Source: Pyropia yezoensis (Eukaryota > Rhodophyta > Bangiophyceae > Bangiales > Bangiaceae). Taken from it: a stretch of DNA of 64,000 bases. Both the position numbers and the translations under genes were made by a program. This document shows positions 37,841 to 49,300 of the stretch, piece after piece. The stretch spans positions 8,957,119-9,021,118 of the forward strand of contig CM020618.1 of NCBI GenBank assembly GCA_009829735.1. Reading direction: 5' to 3'. Positions within the stretch are counted from its first letter, which is position 1. The number at the start of each line of letters is the position of its first letter. Under the pieces are notes generated by a model. That model was not told where the DNA came from. It ran no database searches and worked only from the letters and a program-made list of their open reading frames with translations.

Positions 37841-40800
37841 TCGGGCCGCAGTGCACGAACGCGGTCCGCCTCCCCGACGACAGCCGCCAGCGCCAAATTT
37901 AGGTCAGCGTCGTCACTGGATGGCCACGGCAGCAACGAGGGCGGGGGCGACGGCGGTCTGTCGTCGCCGTCTCACGGTGGCGGTTTTTTCTTCTTTTTTT
38001 TTCTTGTCTTCAGGATGGGCGGGAAGAGGGGCCAGACTGCTGCTGTGCCCGTCTGGCGTGTCCCACCCCCGGAAGATGCCGTCCGTTTTATTGCGAAGCG
38101 CCCTGACGTTCGCAATCGCCTTCTCTCGTGGCAATGACGGTCACCCGATTTGAAAAGTCTTCGCGCCTGCAGGGCCGAGGGCGAAATCGCCACGTGGCAC
38201 AGGCGCCCGATCAGCGCTCGATCCTATGTACCTTACTGTCCAAGTTATACTTAGCAACACACCATCCAGCGCTCGAGTGAAAACTACATCTTCCCTCGAG
38301 AAGCGCAATAAACGTTCCAAGAGCTGGGGTCATTCCACGGATGGCCTTTATCGATCGTTCAGAGATTTGTGCACGAGCGAAGAATCGTTACCCCGACTTG
38401 ACAACGATGTTGATTAACGACCTCACCAACTGCCGTTCTCTGATACACATTTTTTTTAAGAGAACGGCTGCACCAGTTCAAGCGTTAACGACGTAATCTG
38501 TCTTGAGGAAAAAACTATGCCATCTTCATTGACATTGGGAAGTACAGAGCATCAAGCATTACTTGCATGCCACGATGTTCCGAACGCCTGGTACGACCTC
38601 ACAAGGTCGACCTCGACGGCCAACATCACGAGAGCATTTGTACAAATGCTCACCCTAACAACAACACTGCATCCTATGGAGCTCCTTGCAACGGAGGTCT
38701 GACTGGTGACGACGACAATTTCAGTGGTGGTCCTTTCCGTCTGGACCAGGCCCACTCACAGATTCCATCGGCGATGCCTGTCTGAAGGTGCGTCACGCCT
38801 TGCTTTACTAAGAACGCAGTCGAGCCGTAAGTGGAAAACATGACTGCCTTTCCGGGCAGTTTCCATTCCATCAGAAGTCTATTGGACGGGATAGTCGGGT
38901 GGCTTGAGCTTTTTACCGACTCGTTTTAACTGAATATCGAGGTTTCTTGGGCTCGGGGAATGCCACAACCGAGCGATCCTATTGGCTGTCATTCGAGCAG
39001 CGTGGTAAATATTTTGAGCATGATTTCTTCAATAATGACGCATTCTGGGTACTTTGGTGTGTACCATATTGTAGTTCCCCGAACGTGCTGTGGGGCCTTC
39101 TATTCGTTCAGCCGATGATTGGCTGCAGTCGCGGCGGATCTTGTACCGAACGCTTGTTGATCAGATAGCTGTCGTTTTCCGTCACGATATCGGCGCATTT
39201 CCCTCTATCTGGGCCCGATGCACTCAAGAACAGTGGTAGAGGGCGCAGCTGGTTCCTGCGATGCCTGCTCCCTCTTCGATGTGGGCAAAAGTCTCGAGAA
39301 AGTCTCAGATCGTGCTGCTTCCACACTAGCGCGGAGCACTTATTGGCCAGTTGTGCGCCATCTGAGGCAAGCCATTGGCCTATTGTGGGCCTGTTGTTGT
39401 TATTTTCGCAATGAGACGACACTCGGGGTACTGCATTACATCGACAACGTCACTTTTATTTACTCAACCTGCTCACCGCCACCTGCTTGACCCCCTCCTT
39501 CCTCCCATCCTCTCCCTCTCACGACCATGCCTGCACTAGCGCCACCCAACCTCCCCCTCACCACCCACCCCCTACCCCCTCTCCCACGACTTGAGCTGCG
39601 CCGCCGTCCCCGCCCAGCGAAGATCACGCTACTTGCCCCCTCTCCCCCCTCGCACCGCTGCCCACCTCCACCCAAGCCTCAGCCCTCCCTCACCTTCTCA
39701 CTCCCAAGCCTGCACCAGCACCGCCTTCCTCCCCTCATACCGTCCTCAGCCTGCCTTATCTCGCATGCCTTCATCCAAGCCGTCATCGCATTCCATCTAT
39801 CGCCACCCGCATCCCCCCCCCGCCACCCTCACTCCCATGCTTGTGCCCCAGCCACCACCACAGCACCACCAACTCCCAATCCCTCAACACCCCCAGACAC
39901 CAGTCGCCCTGCTCCCTCGGCACCCCAGCACCACGCCCCCCCGCACCACGCCCATCCTCAAGCTCTGTATCACCGAGACCGTCCACGTGCGATACGCCCC
40001 GGAGGGACGTCTTCGATGGAGGGGGAGAAGGTGTAGTATCCCTGGCCCTGACTTGGCGGCAACTTGGGGTGGCTGGCAGGTGGCACCAGGTGCCAGTGAA
40101 GGCCCGCCAGGAGTGCAGGCGGCGGCTGTAACCCGCGCTCAACCCTCGAAGGCGGTGGACCATATGACGCACACTGGTGAGGGGATCCGTCTCGAAAAGG
40201 GATTTGACCAATTTGGAGGGAAACTTGATTCGAGAGACTATGGCGTGAGACTCGTAATGGAGAATAGAATCAACAGTAGAAGTGGCACCCGACCTGGCGA
40301 GGTTAGACTCGAATAGGGGCCACGCCAGGTCGGGGGGGGGGGCACTGGGCCAAAGAGCCGGGGCTCTCCCGTGTGCGCCTCAAGAGGGACAGCGAGGCAC
40401 TCGAGGCCTTCACCCTCAGGGAAGCAGACAACTGCGCGTTTGCTTTCCTCTTCCCCGTGTGCACGCCCGTGCGTACCTGTCGGCCCTGCCAGCCGGCATG
40501 TGAGGCAACAGGTCTACCACTCTCGTAGCTCCCCTTTCTGTGTTTCCTGTTCCCGTCCCCGAGAGAGTGACACGTGTCCAAAGTGAGTCGAGTGTATACC
40601 ACAGAAGGGAGGGAAAAGAAGGACGCAAGGGCAAACCAAGGCGGGACAATGAAAAGTGAGCGGGTGAGACAGGCGGTAGTGGGGGCGAGGAGAGTTGCCA
40701 GGGAGAATGAGGCGGGGGAGGGGCGCATGACCGAGGGGGGGGGGGGGTAGCGAGAGGGAAAATGGCGTAGCAGGGCATGGTCGGAGGGTAGTGAAGGCGA

Positions 40801-43397
40801 GCGGAGCGGGCAGCGGTCGATAAGGGCGTGCACGTTGAAAGGGGACAGACACACTGCAAGAGCGGCCACTGGGAGTGTGGTCTGGTCATGTGACGCACCA
40901 GCCTCAGAGGGAGATGGACATCCTCCCCAGAGACCCAGTCCCACCCCTGCCCGGGGGAGGGAGACGGCCGGGGGAGGGCTTGTGCCCCCGAAGGGACGGG
41001 GGGAACGGCTGCCCTTTGGGGGGACGAGGCTCTTTGCACTTGGCAGACGCGCTCACCTCTTCTTTTCCACAATGTGCTTCTCCCCACCCTACACCACGCA
41101 CGGCAGCCCGCCGAATCATTGTCCCAGGCGCATTTGTCGAATATCCCAGCCAGAGGCCTTCCAGTTCTGTACACAGGGCGGGAGCAATGCTACGTGCGTC
41201 CAGTCTGAGATTGGCAGCTCTCAGCTCACGAACATGCTTTGGTTGTCGTGAGGCCTTCGAGGCAGTTGCGCCGGACGTGGCTGTCTGCTTTCTTGGCGCA
41301 GTGGGGTCCAGCAGGCGTGTCTGCTCCACGGGCGCCGCCACGAGTGACTGCAGCAAGTGAGCCCAATTCTGACGGAGAGAGTCCGGTGCGACCCAAGCAA
41401 CCACCTGAAGCAACATTCAATGGTGGCAGAGCTTACTCATAATTTTCATTTGTCTGATAAAATTGTCTTTAGTTCCTGGGGCGTGCAGGGCGGGATGAAC
41501 TTTTGAGGGCGTGTTTAAGGCGTGTTTTCGGCGTGTCACGCCTGCACGCCCCCAAAAAAGGAGTTTGCAGCACATGCCTAGCATGAGGTGGCACACGGCG
41601 CTTGGAGGCGGCGGCGCAGCGGCGGTTGGGCGCATCGGTGGAAGCCGCCGTGATTGTCCGTAAGATGCTCGCGCCGAGAAACACCGGATTTTGTGCCGCA
41701 TGATGCGCCGTAGGTGTTCGCGCAAAAGCCGCCGGATCAGCGCATTGGCGTCCAGCTCACGAGGCATGCAGACTCGAGGGCACTTCAGACACACATACCA
41801 CACGAGCCACCAACATGATGATTGAGTAGTTAAAATTGCTCGATAATGTTCGGTGTTCGTGGGCAGCGCCGCAGCGAGAGCCGTGGCTGGATGGCGCGGA
41901 TCTGGCCGTCGGTACACACAGCCATCAAATAGCAGCCTCCAGTCTGCAAGGCTTTACCAGAATTGAGAACAGAGCTGGCGCACACGCGCGGCACCTTCGC
42001 ACGGGCAACCGCGTGCGGCTGCCGACGACGCTGCTGCCGCTGCTGCAAAGGATGTCGGTGTTGCCAATGGAGATGCACTGCGGCTGTCAGCCCTGCTGGG
42101 CGATCCAAGGGGCGGGGGCGGGGGGGGGCTCGCCAATGTGGTGCAAGTCGCCACCTCTGCCTCCGTGGCCGCCTCCCGCTCGGGATTGACGAGAGTAGCA
42201 GGACAGCGGCGGCGGCAGCGGCGGCGGTTGCGGTGACGGCGGGGTCCGGGCGCGGGCAGACGACCACGGCCGGGCGGCGGCGACGGACGGCAGGGCCGCG
42301 ACCGCGACGGCCGACGCGGCGATGGTGGCCTCCGCAAAGACGGCGAGCGCGCCTGCCCGGGAGGAGAGCCACCAGGCGGTGGGGGGGTCAGATGGCACAT
42401 GAACGCCAGGACGGCAAGCAGGGAAGGCCGTAGAAAGCGGGGGGTGGGTAGCGGGGTGGGGCGGGGGGGGAGCACCGCCAAGGCCGGCACGCGCACATTG
42501 TGGCGGCGTGGGGGGCGCCCAGGTCGGGACAGAGGCAATGGGTAGTAAGCCATCGCAAGACGGGAACGAACAGGTGCGGGCGCGGTCCCCTACTTCTCCT
42601 CAAATTGTGGGGCTGCGCGTCAGAAGCAACGTCGCCGGCCTCTTCAAGTCTGTCCTGCCACCGTTCTTATTGTACCCGAATCATCCGCGGTCCCTCACGA
42701 GCAACGCTCCCCAATTGCCCTGGCTCTATCATTGGCGGTCTCCGCACGCCAACGTTACCCAAACGCGTGACGTTTCCCAGTCCTTTGTCGATTACAGAAG
42801 AGGTACCTAAAACGCCGCGATCTTTGCCTTGTCCGCGGACGCGGCGTTTCTTCCACATTTTTTGCAGGCTGTCGATATTACAGAATATCTGTATGACATT
42901 GTGGACGATGGCACACCTTTGACCGCGACCGAGAGAAATATATTTAGCCTTGCATCCAGGAAGTTACTTGGATGACAGTCTGTGATCAAGTATTTGTACG
43001 GCACATCCCGCCCTCATGACGCTATTTTTACTGCACCTCGCTTCACGACCGCTTCACAGAAACTGAGATCGATCGCTTTGGAACAGTATTTGAAGACCCC
43101 TTACGCCAATTTCCCAGCTGATCCTGAGATCACTTCGAGAAGAAATCCAGAGATCGTTGACCTCTCTTTGGGCGACAGTGTCAACTGTGTTCCCGTCATT
43201 ATTCTTTGAAGACCATCGCTAGAAACTGTCCACACCCGCCCTGATCAGCAACGACATTCTTGACTGTTTGTAGGCTGGTAAAATGGCGCTGCTCCGTGAA
43301 GAAGCATCTTCAGAACTTGTCCTCAAGTCGCTTACACATTGTCTACGACAAGCTTCGAGAATTGCAATTTTCTAAAAAGCTGATAGTATGGCGCTGC
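36682..43397. other. 5' flank of copy B, then AT-richer intergenic DNA
   Basis: To 37840 this is the converted tract, and to about 38440 it is the diverged inverted homologue of 58240-58500. From 38450 to 39480 composition falls to near 50% GC with only short frames. A pyrimidine-rich block (39475-39990) and a purine-rich block (40580-40830) follow; neither carries a supported gene. A polypurine stretch followed by TGTAGTATCCC at about 40014-40042 resembles the junction before an LTR. From 42500 the sequence becomes coding-like, with splice-site-like signals (described separately). Confidence 0.4.
42508..43397 (+). other. Exon-like segments interrupted by the gypsy insertion
   Basis: A forward frame from 42508 ends in VTQTRDVSQSFVDYRR, followed by GTACCT (about 42800). 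A strong acceptor-like CTTCCACATTTTTTGCAG ends near 42868, and a new frame opens with AVDITEYLYDIVDDGTPLTA. A further frame covers 42982-43209. At 43275-43397 a 105-bp (35-codon) coding-like unit, WRCSVKKHLQNLSSSRL, is followed by the start of a second unit. The retrotransposon has inserted into that second unit. No family is recognised. The run of frames on one strand with consensus-like intron borders suggests a spliced gene. Confidence 0.35.
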
Positions 43398-43865
43398 TGT
43401 GGCAGTGTTGACCCCCAGGTAGGGGGGCAACACGTGCCATGCAAGGGGCGGCAGGCCACTAGCCTGACACGTGCCTCCCCCTGCATTTGGGTCCGTATTC
43501 CCTAAGTTTGGGATAGTTAGCTTAGTAGTAAATCCAACTTGGATTTGAGGGTTTTCTGCATTTATCGTCTTGGATTTTCGTGTGGCCCGGTGGGCAGGTG
43601 CTGGGGTGGGAGATTCTGAGTGGCGAGATTCTGAGGGGACCCTGGGGGGATACGGGGAGGGACAGCGGGGCTTGGCCCTGCGTCCCCGTCCCGACAAAGA
43701 AACTGTTGGACCACACACCATCCTCTTGTTGTCAGTGGGGGGATTGCCCCACAACAGGAATAGAGTGTGTGCGACTTGCACTTCTTCCGGTTCCCCCGAC
43801 ACGGGAGGCAGCCCTTGTACACCGCCCCAACTTGGGTGTCCCGTGTGCGAGAGGTTTTTGCCACA
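43398..43865 (+). repeat. 5' LTR of the gypsy element
   Basis: The 468-bp LTR runs from TGTGGCAGTG to TTTTTGCCACA. It differs from the 3' LTR at only a handful of positions, such as ACACGTGCC against ATCCGTTCC in the first 120 bp and one T insertion. Sequence just after it (TGGTGGAGCAGCAGGGGA from about 43868) is in the position of a primer binding site, but I cannot assign the tRNA. Confidence 0.92.
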
Positions 43866-43984
43866 TTTGGTGGAGCAGCAGGGGACAGAGGTAAACTTTA
43901 CCTCCGGGTGCACCCGGGTGTAGGGGGCCCTCTGTCTCAGAGGAACGGTGGACTTGGACCGTGTCATACGGATCGTTAGCCAAC

Positions 43985-45931
43985 ATGGCTAGTTCGGACC
44001 CCCCGTCGTCTGGGGAGTACACGGGTGACGCACGTACTTCAGTGCCTTTGAATACTGGTGAGACACAGGTGGGGTTACCTGGGGTCGCAGAGGGACTAGA
44101 GGTCCCTCAAGCCAGCAGGACTGGAAGTATGGGTGGGCAACAGGCCACCCCGACTCAGTCGGGAGTTCACCCGGGTGACACTTCTGATGTGGGTGGGCCG
44201 AAGTCTGGCCACCGTGTGGTACACTCAACGGGAACGTCCCAAGGTGAGAGGACTGTCCCCGCGGGTTCCACCCGGGTTGGAGCCAACTTTGGCATGGAGC
44301 CGTCGCCAACTAGGCTTTCGGAGGACGGCGGACCTCCGTTGGTCGGCGATGGGCTCGCGCCCATGCCCCCGGTTGAGACCCCTGAGGATCGTGATTACCC
44401 CTCAGGTGGACTCCCGGAGGCGGACCGAGACTCAACTGGAGTCGACAATCCACTCCTCGCGGAAACTGTCCGTCGGGAGGCGACCAATGTGTTACGGCAG
44501 ACTTTGCCGGACCTGGTGGTCACGATGACGAATACAATTCTGAATCAGATTGTGGCGAGTTTGCCAGATGGCCTTAATGTCCAGACCGGATTGGGGCTTT
44601 CGAGCCCGCAGGCGCAGGGGGAGTCCCTCCTCGCGCCTACCTCTGGTCGCCCCGAACATGGGGCGACCCCTGTGACTCCCAACGAGGGAGCCACACCATT
44701 CTCGGTGGGGCGTACGCCCTTCACGGGGGAGTTCCCCTCGGAAACGCCGGCGGCTACACCAAGCTCGCTGCGGCAGACAGCAATCACTGCGGGTCAACTC
44801 ACTCCAGTGCCTCAGCGGCTTTTCCCTCAACGTGAGGTGCCGCCCAAGATCCAGGTAACCAACCCGGTCTACCAGAGTATCTTTGACTGTGAGGCCTACG
44901 CCCTTCACAACAAGTCGGTGGCGTATGGTCTTGTCCAAGCCCGAGCCATGGGCCGTGCCAAGAAGAATGCACTTCACTCTTTTGGGCACAAAGCGGAGTG
45001 GGATGGAACTCCCCCCCTCCGTGTCTTTGAGTTCCTACGTCGTTTCACAAAAGCCTGTGACGACAATGCCATAAGTGAGGGCATGGCTTTCTATATGCTA
45101 CAGGAGTTTACGAAGGGCGACCTGCGGACAGAACTTATGTCCGTCATGCCCAGTTCCTCAAGTGGAGGCGCTGGTGAGGTGACGTCCTATTTGGAGCTCA
45201 TCAACTGGTTGTTGAGAGCCATGGTGGATGAAGCAGCGTTGGCTTCTCAAGTTGAGGGGTATACCCAAGCTCACCAGGAAGAGGCTGAGGACGAGTTGTC
45301 CTTTGCGGAGCGAGTTCGTAAACTCAACAATCTTTGTGGGTTCCTTCACCCACAAGCTGTGGTGAAGAGTCGGTTTGTGGAGGGACTCCATTGGTCAGTC
45401 CGGATGGAGACCCGGGAGCACAACACTGCCCGGGCGACCCTGGCCGAGTTGGCTAGGTTCGCCTACCGCAGAGGTGAGGCCTACCGCAAGTTGCGGGAGG
45501 AACAACGCCAGGAGCGTCAGGCCGAGTTGGCCAAGGAACGCGAGGAGGCGCGCCAGGCCAGAGAGATGAGAGAGGCATGCCGAATCCGCAAGGAAAGGGT
45601 AGTAGCTGCCGTGGGAACTTCCGAGGGTACCTCTTCGTCTTCCCCAGCCGGGAAGACCCCTCCGGGAACTGACAATCGGTGTTGGAACTGCAACTCCGAT
45701 GGACACTGGGCATATGATTGCCCCAAGCTGAGTAAACGCATTCAACAACTTGTTAGGGATGCGAGTAAGAAGTCGGCTACGAACGAAGTACGTTCACGCC
45801 GCGAGGGTGGACCTCGACCGGTAGTGGCGGTCGCCACACCCTCGGCGGAGGGGGCGGACACGTCGTCCTCGGACTCGTCGTCTTCCCCTTTGCCCTCAGA
45901 TTCAGACGCAAAGTCGGCGGGAAACGAATGA
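43985..45931 (+). CDS. gag: Gag polyprotein of the gypsy element
   Basis: The protein is 648 aa from ATG 43985 (caacATGG). The first ~280 residues are Pro/Ser/Thr/Gly-rich. A retrotransposon-gag capsid domain follows at about 295-520, including FLRRFTKACDDNAISEGMAF, then LRTELMSVMP and ERVRKLNNLCGFLHPQAVVK. A basic/acidic coiled-coil-like helix of E/R/Q repeats comes next. The CCHC zinc knuckle C-x2-C-x4-H-x4-C lies at residues 566-579 (CWNCNSDGHWAYDC). The frame is intact. It ends 4 nt into the protease frame (ATGA overlap), and a GGGAAAC heptamer lies just before the stop. It would package the element RNA in virus-like particles. Confidence 0.92.
   Translation: MASSDPPSSGEYTGDARTSVPLNTGETQVGLPGVAEGLEVPQASRTGSMGGQQATPTQSGVHPGDTSDVGGPKSGHRVVHSTGTSQGERTVPAGSTRVGANFGMEPSPTRLSEDGGPPLVGDGLAPMPPVETPEDRDYPSGGLPEADRDSTGVDNPLLAETVRREATNVLRQTLPDLVVTMTNTILNQIVASLPDGLNVQTGLGLSSPQAQGESLLAPTSGRPEHGATPVTPNEGATPFSVGRTPFTGEFPSETPAATPSSLRQTAITAGQLTPVPQRLFPQREVPPKIQVTNPVYQSIFDCEAYALHNKSVAYGLVQARAMGRAKKNALHSFGHKAEWDGTPPLRVFEFLRRFTKACDDNAISEGMAFYMLQEFTKGDLRTELMSVMPSSSSGGAGEVTSYLELINWLLRAMVDEAALASQVEGYTQAHQEEAEDELSFAERVRKLNNLCGFLHPQAVVKSRFVEGLHWSVRMETREHNTARATLAELARFAYRRGEAYRKLREEQRQERQAELAKEREEARQAREMREACRIRKERVVAAVGTSEGTSSSSPAGKTPPGTDNRCWNCNSDGHWAYDCPKLSKRIQQLVRDASKKSATNEVRSRREGGPRPVVAVATPSAEGADTSSSDSSSSPLPSDSDAKSAGNE
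45919..45925 (+). promoter_or_regulatory. -1 ribosomal frameshift heptamer GGGAAAC
   Basis: The heptamer is phased X-XXY-YYZ in the gag frame (G-GGA-AAC) and sits 3 nt before the gag stop at 45929-45931. A slip of -1 moves ribosomes exactly into the protease frame. A 6-bp stem TGGCCG (45942-45947) with CGGCCA (45971-45976) lies downstream and could help. The alternative is termination-reinitiation at the overlapping ATGA. Confidence 0.6.
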
Positions 45932-46398
45932 CCGTTGGAGCTGGCCGTCCGAAGCTCACCACGGCAGCCTCGGCCAAGTGGGTCAAGAGGACGAACCAAC
46001 CCTGCCGGATAATGCGGCGACCTAAGGGAGTCCGCCCACCTCGGGTAGGACTCCCCAAGAACGTAAACCCACGTCGGGTCATCGCGGTACTGACGGGTGA
46101 GAACTTCCAGGTGGCTGGACGGGTGCACCTAGCCCCCGGCCGTGCCTGTTGTGCCCGTATCGTACTTGATACCGGGTCAGGGGCCTCCTTGATACGCAAG
46201 TCGCTATTTCCAAAGGAGATGAAGCTCCAACGCTGGAAGTCTAAAGCTGACCATCTGATCGACATCAATGGTGGGGTACTTCCCATCGTTGGTGCCGTGA
46301 CCCTACCAACTAGGTTCGGAACCCATGAGGTCGACGTGACCTATGGATTAGTCGAGAATATATCGGTACCCCTGCTTCTGGGTACCCTTATGTTGTAA
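45928..46398 (+). CDS. Retroviral-type aspartic protease of the gypsy element
   Basis: The open part is 156 codons from ATG 45928, in the -1 frame relative to gag. The active-site motif LDTGSGASLI has its catalytic Asp at about residue 81. The C-terminal flap-side motif LLLGT follows at the end. A basic N-terminal extension (MRRPKGVRPPRVG) links it to gag. The frame runs into TAA at 46396-46398 directly after LLLGT. The next domain continues in another frame as YVVTQVPLICG, so a one-base deletion near 46387-46390 separates protease from reverse transcriptase. Confidence 0.85.
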   Translation: MTVGAGRPKLTTAASAKWVKRTNQPCRIMRRPKGVRPPRVGLPKNVNPRRVIAVLTGENFQVAGRVHLAPGRACCARIVLDTGSGASLIRKSLFPKEMKLQRWKSKADHLIDINGGVLPIVGAVTLPTRFGTHEVDVTYGLVENISVPLLLGTLML

Positions 46399-49300
46399 CA
46401 CAAGTGCCTTTGATTTGTGGCCCTGAGTATTGGGTCAAGTTGATGAATGGGGAGACCATCCCCATCCTTGGTAAGGGAAAGTCTGTGGCTCCTGTGACAG
46501 TCTCACAGTCGAAGCCTGTTTGCTCTGTGAGAGAAGGGTTTACTGCTACCCTGCGTTTAGCGCGTAAAGTCACGTTGCCCCCCAACTCGGTGGCGCACGT
46601 TGAAGTTGTAACTGATTATACGGGGAACGGGTTGGTGCACCCTCACCCCGGTCTTGCTCGCAAGCACCAAGTGCATGTTGCCCTTGGCACGATGGACTCC
46701 AAGGCCGAGGTCCCGTGGAGGATCCAGGTTATGAACCTGAGCTCGTCGCCCAAGTACTTCAAGTCGGGAGCCAAGTTCCGCTATATCTACCAACATGAGG
46801 GACCGGTAGTAGCTGTCACCCTCCATGCGGGCGCGAGTAGCGACCCGAAGTCCGGAAAGGAGAAGCACCAAGCCAAGTCGGCCGCCTCTCCTCGGCCCCA
46901 TGTGAACATGGAGGGTATCCCACCCAGGTTGAGGGTTCAAGTTGAACGCCTCTTGGACCAATATCACAAGTTGTGGGATGGTCAATTGGGACTCATGAGA
47001 GCCACCCAACACCGGATCGAGTTGAAACCCGGTGCACCCCCTATACGCCAACAACCGTATAGGGGAGGGCCCCGTTTAAGGGCCCTCGTTAAGGAGCAAG
47101 TCGCTCGCATGGAGGCCCTCGATGTGATCGAGGCCAGCAACGCCGAGTGGGCGAGTCCGGTGGTTATCGTCCCCAAAGTTGATGGGGCCCCACGGTTCTG
47201 TATCGACTACCGTAAGCTCAACTAGAGCACGGTGGAGGACAGTTATCCCCTACCTAGGATGGACGACTGTCTGAACTCTCTGGGGGAGGCAAACGTGTTC
47301 TCTACCCTGGACTGTATCACGGGGTACTGGCAAATTCCCATTGCCCCGGAAGACAGGCATAAAACCACCTTTACCTGTCACTGTGGTACCTACCAGTGCA
47401 AGCGACTACCGTTTGGACTGTGCAACGCGTCGGCAACTTTCCAGCGCGCTATGGACATGATTCTGGCCGGAGTACGGTGGCAGATCTGTCTCGTGTACCT
47501 GGACAATATCATTGTGTTCTCCCGAAGTCCGGAGGAACACATTGGCCATCTTGGCCAGGTTTTCAAGCTACTTGCTGACGCCGGTGTGTCACTGAAGGCG
47601 AGTAAGTGCCACCTCTTCACTCAGGAGGTGGAATACTTGGGACATGTTGTCCGTCCGGGGCGCCTCAGTGTCAACGAGAAGAACTTGAGGGCCATTCGTA
47701 AGGCTCAGTACCCCCGGACCCAGACCCAGATGAGGAGCTTTCTCGGGATGTGTAACGTGTACCGACGTTTCACCGAGGGCTTCGCCAAGGTGGCGAAGCC
47801 GTTGAATGAGCTAGTGAGCTCAACGCTACGGAAGAACCTGCCTCCCCCAAGTCGGGTGGAGCAGGAATCCTTTGAGACTCTTCGGGACCTTCTGCTGAAG
47901 CCCCCTATCCTGGCTATTCCCAGGTTGGGAGGACACTACATCCTGGATGTGGACGCTAGCTATGAACAACTTGGTTGTGTGTTGCTTCAGCAGCAGCCGG
48001 ACAAGGAGTACTTTCCGGTGGGATACTTCAGCAAGGGGCTGAACTCGGCCGAGAAGAACTACGGAGTCACCGAGTTGAAAGGACTCGCAGTGGTGTGGGC
48101 GGTGACGTCACTTCGTCACTAGCTAGAGGGTGAGAAGTTCCTCATCCGCTGTGACCACCGCGCGTTGCAGTTCATCTTCAAGACGGACTGTACGAACACT
48201 CGTCTCAACCGGTGGAGGGTGCGACTGGCACCCTTCAACTTTGATATTGAGTACCGACCTGGCAGGCAACATGCCCTTGCCGACGGCATCTCTCGGGTAC
48301 CTACCGAGGGGCTGGACACTAACCCAGTCGATGGGGACATCCCCATCGTGGGGGTAGTCACGCGCTCGGGTCAGGCGTTGAACCCCGAGGCGCCAGGGAA
48401 CAAGAAGTACTTGCCCCTGTCCCTGGACGAGGTGGTGAAGGCCCAGGCCGAGGACCCCTTCTGCAAGTCGCAGAGGGATACACTGGATACAGTGGCGGAG
48501 ACGCGGTTCTTTCTGGGAGACGATGGCCTCCTCATGAGGAGGGGGGTATTCCAGGGGACCGAACAACTTGTCGTCCCCGCATCCCTCAAGGACAGTATTC
48601 TTGAGAGGGAGCATAACGCTCCCACAGGTGGACACCTGGGGTCAAGTATACTGTACCAGACCCTGAGGACCAGGTACTACTGGCCGTCCATGGTGGTGGA
48701 CATCTACAGTTGGGTGGCTGCCTGAACACGTTGTGCACAGAACCGTCTGATGGAACGGCGGCCTACTACGGCTATGCTATTGTTCCCGGCCAAGGAGCCC
48801 TTTGCCGCGTTGGCGATGGACATCCTTGGGCCACTGCCAGTGACCGAGGAGGGCAACCAGTACCTCCTGGTTATCTGTGACCGCTTCACGAAACTTACGC
48901 GAGCGATCCCACTGGCAGAGATCACGGCCATGTCGGTCGTGTCAGCCTTCCTAGATCACTGGTTTGCCGCTTATGGCATTCCGGATAGTACACTATCGGA
49001 CAATGGACCGCAATTTGCGTCTGTACTGTTTCAGGGAGTGCTGGATATGTCGGGGGTTAAGGCAAACTATGCCACCCCCTACCACCCACAAACTAATGGG
49101 CAGGTGGAGCGCTTCAACAAAACTATTGCTCGGCAGCTGCGCCACTACGTGAGTGAGCACGTGAAAACGTGGGACCAATACATTTCTATTCTTACCACTG
49201 CCTACAATTCGCAGGTTCACTCATCTACCGGGGAAGTACCCCTCGCTTTTGTGACCCCCCGTCGCGTGCGGTCTATTGCCGTGCGGCGCCCGCTCCCAAC

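Noticed and set aside
39591-40316. Plus-strand frame of 241 codons
   Set aside because: The first two thirds are a pyrimidine-rich Pro/Ser/His tract and the rest shows no domain; it crosses a possible LTR junction.
46387-46404. Protease/RT boundary considered as a second programmed -1 frameshift
   Set aside because: No slippery heptamer is present, and the protein sequence around it is best explained by loss of one base after LLLGT.
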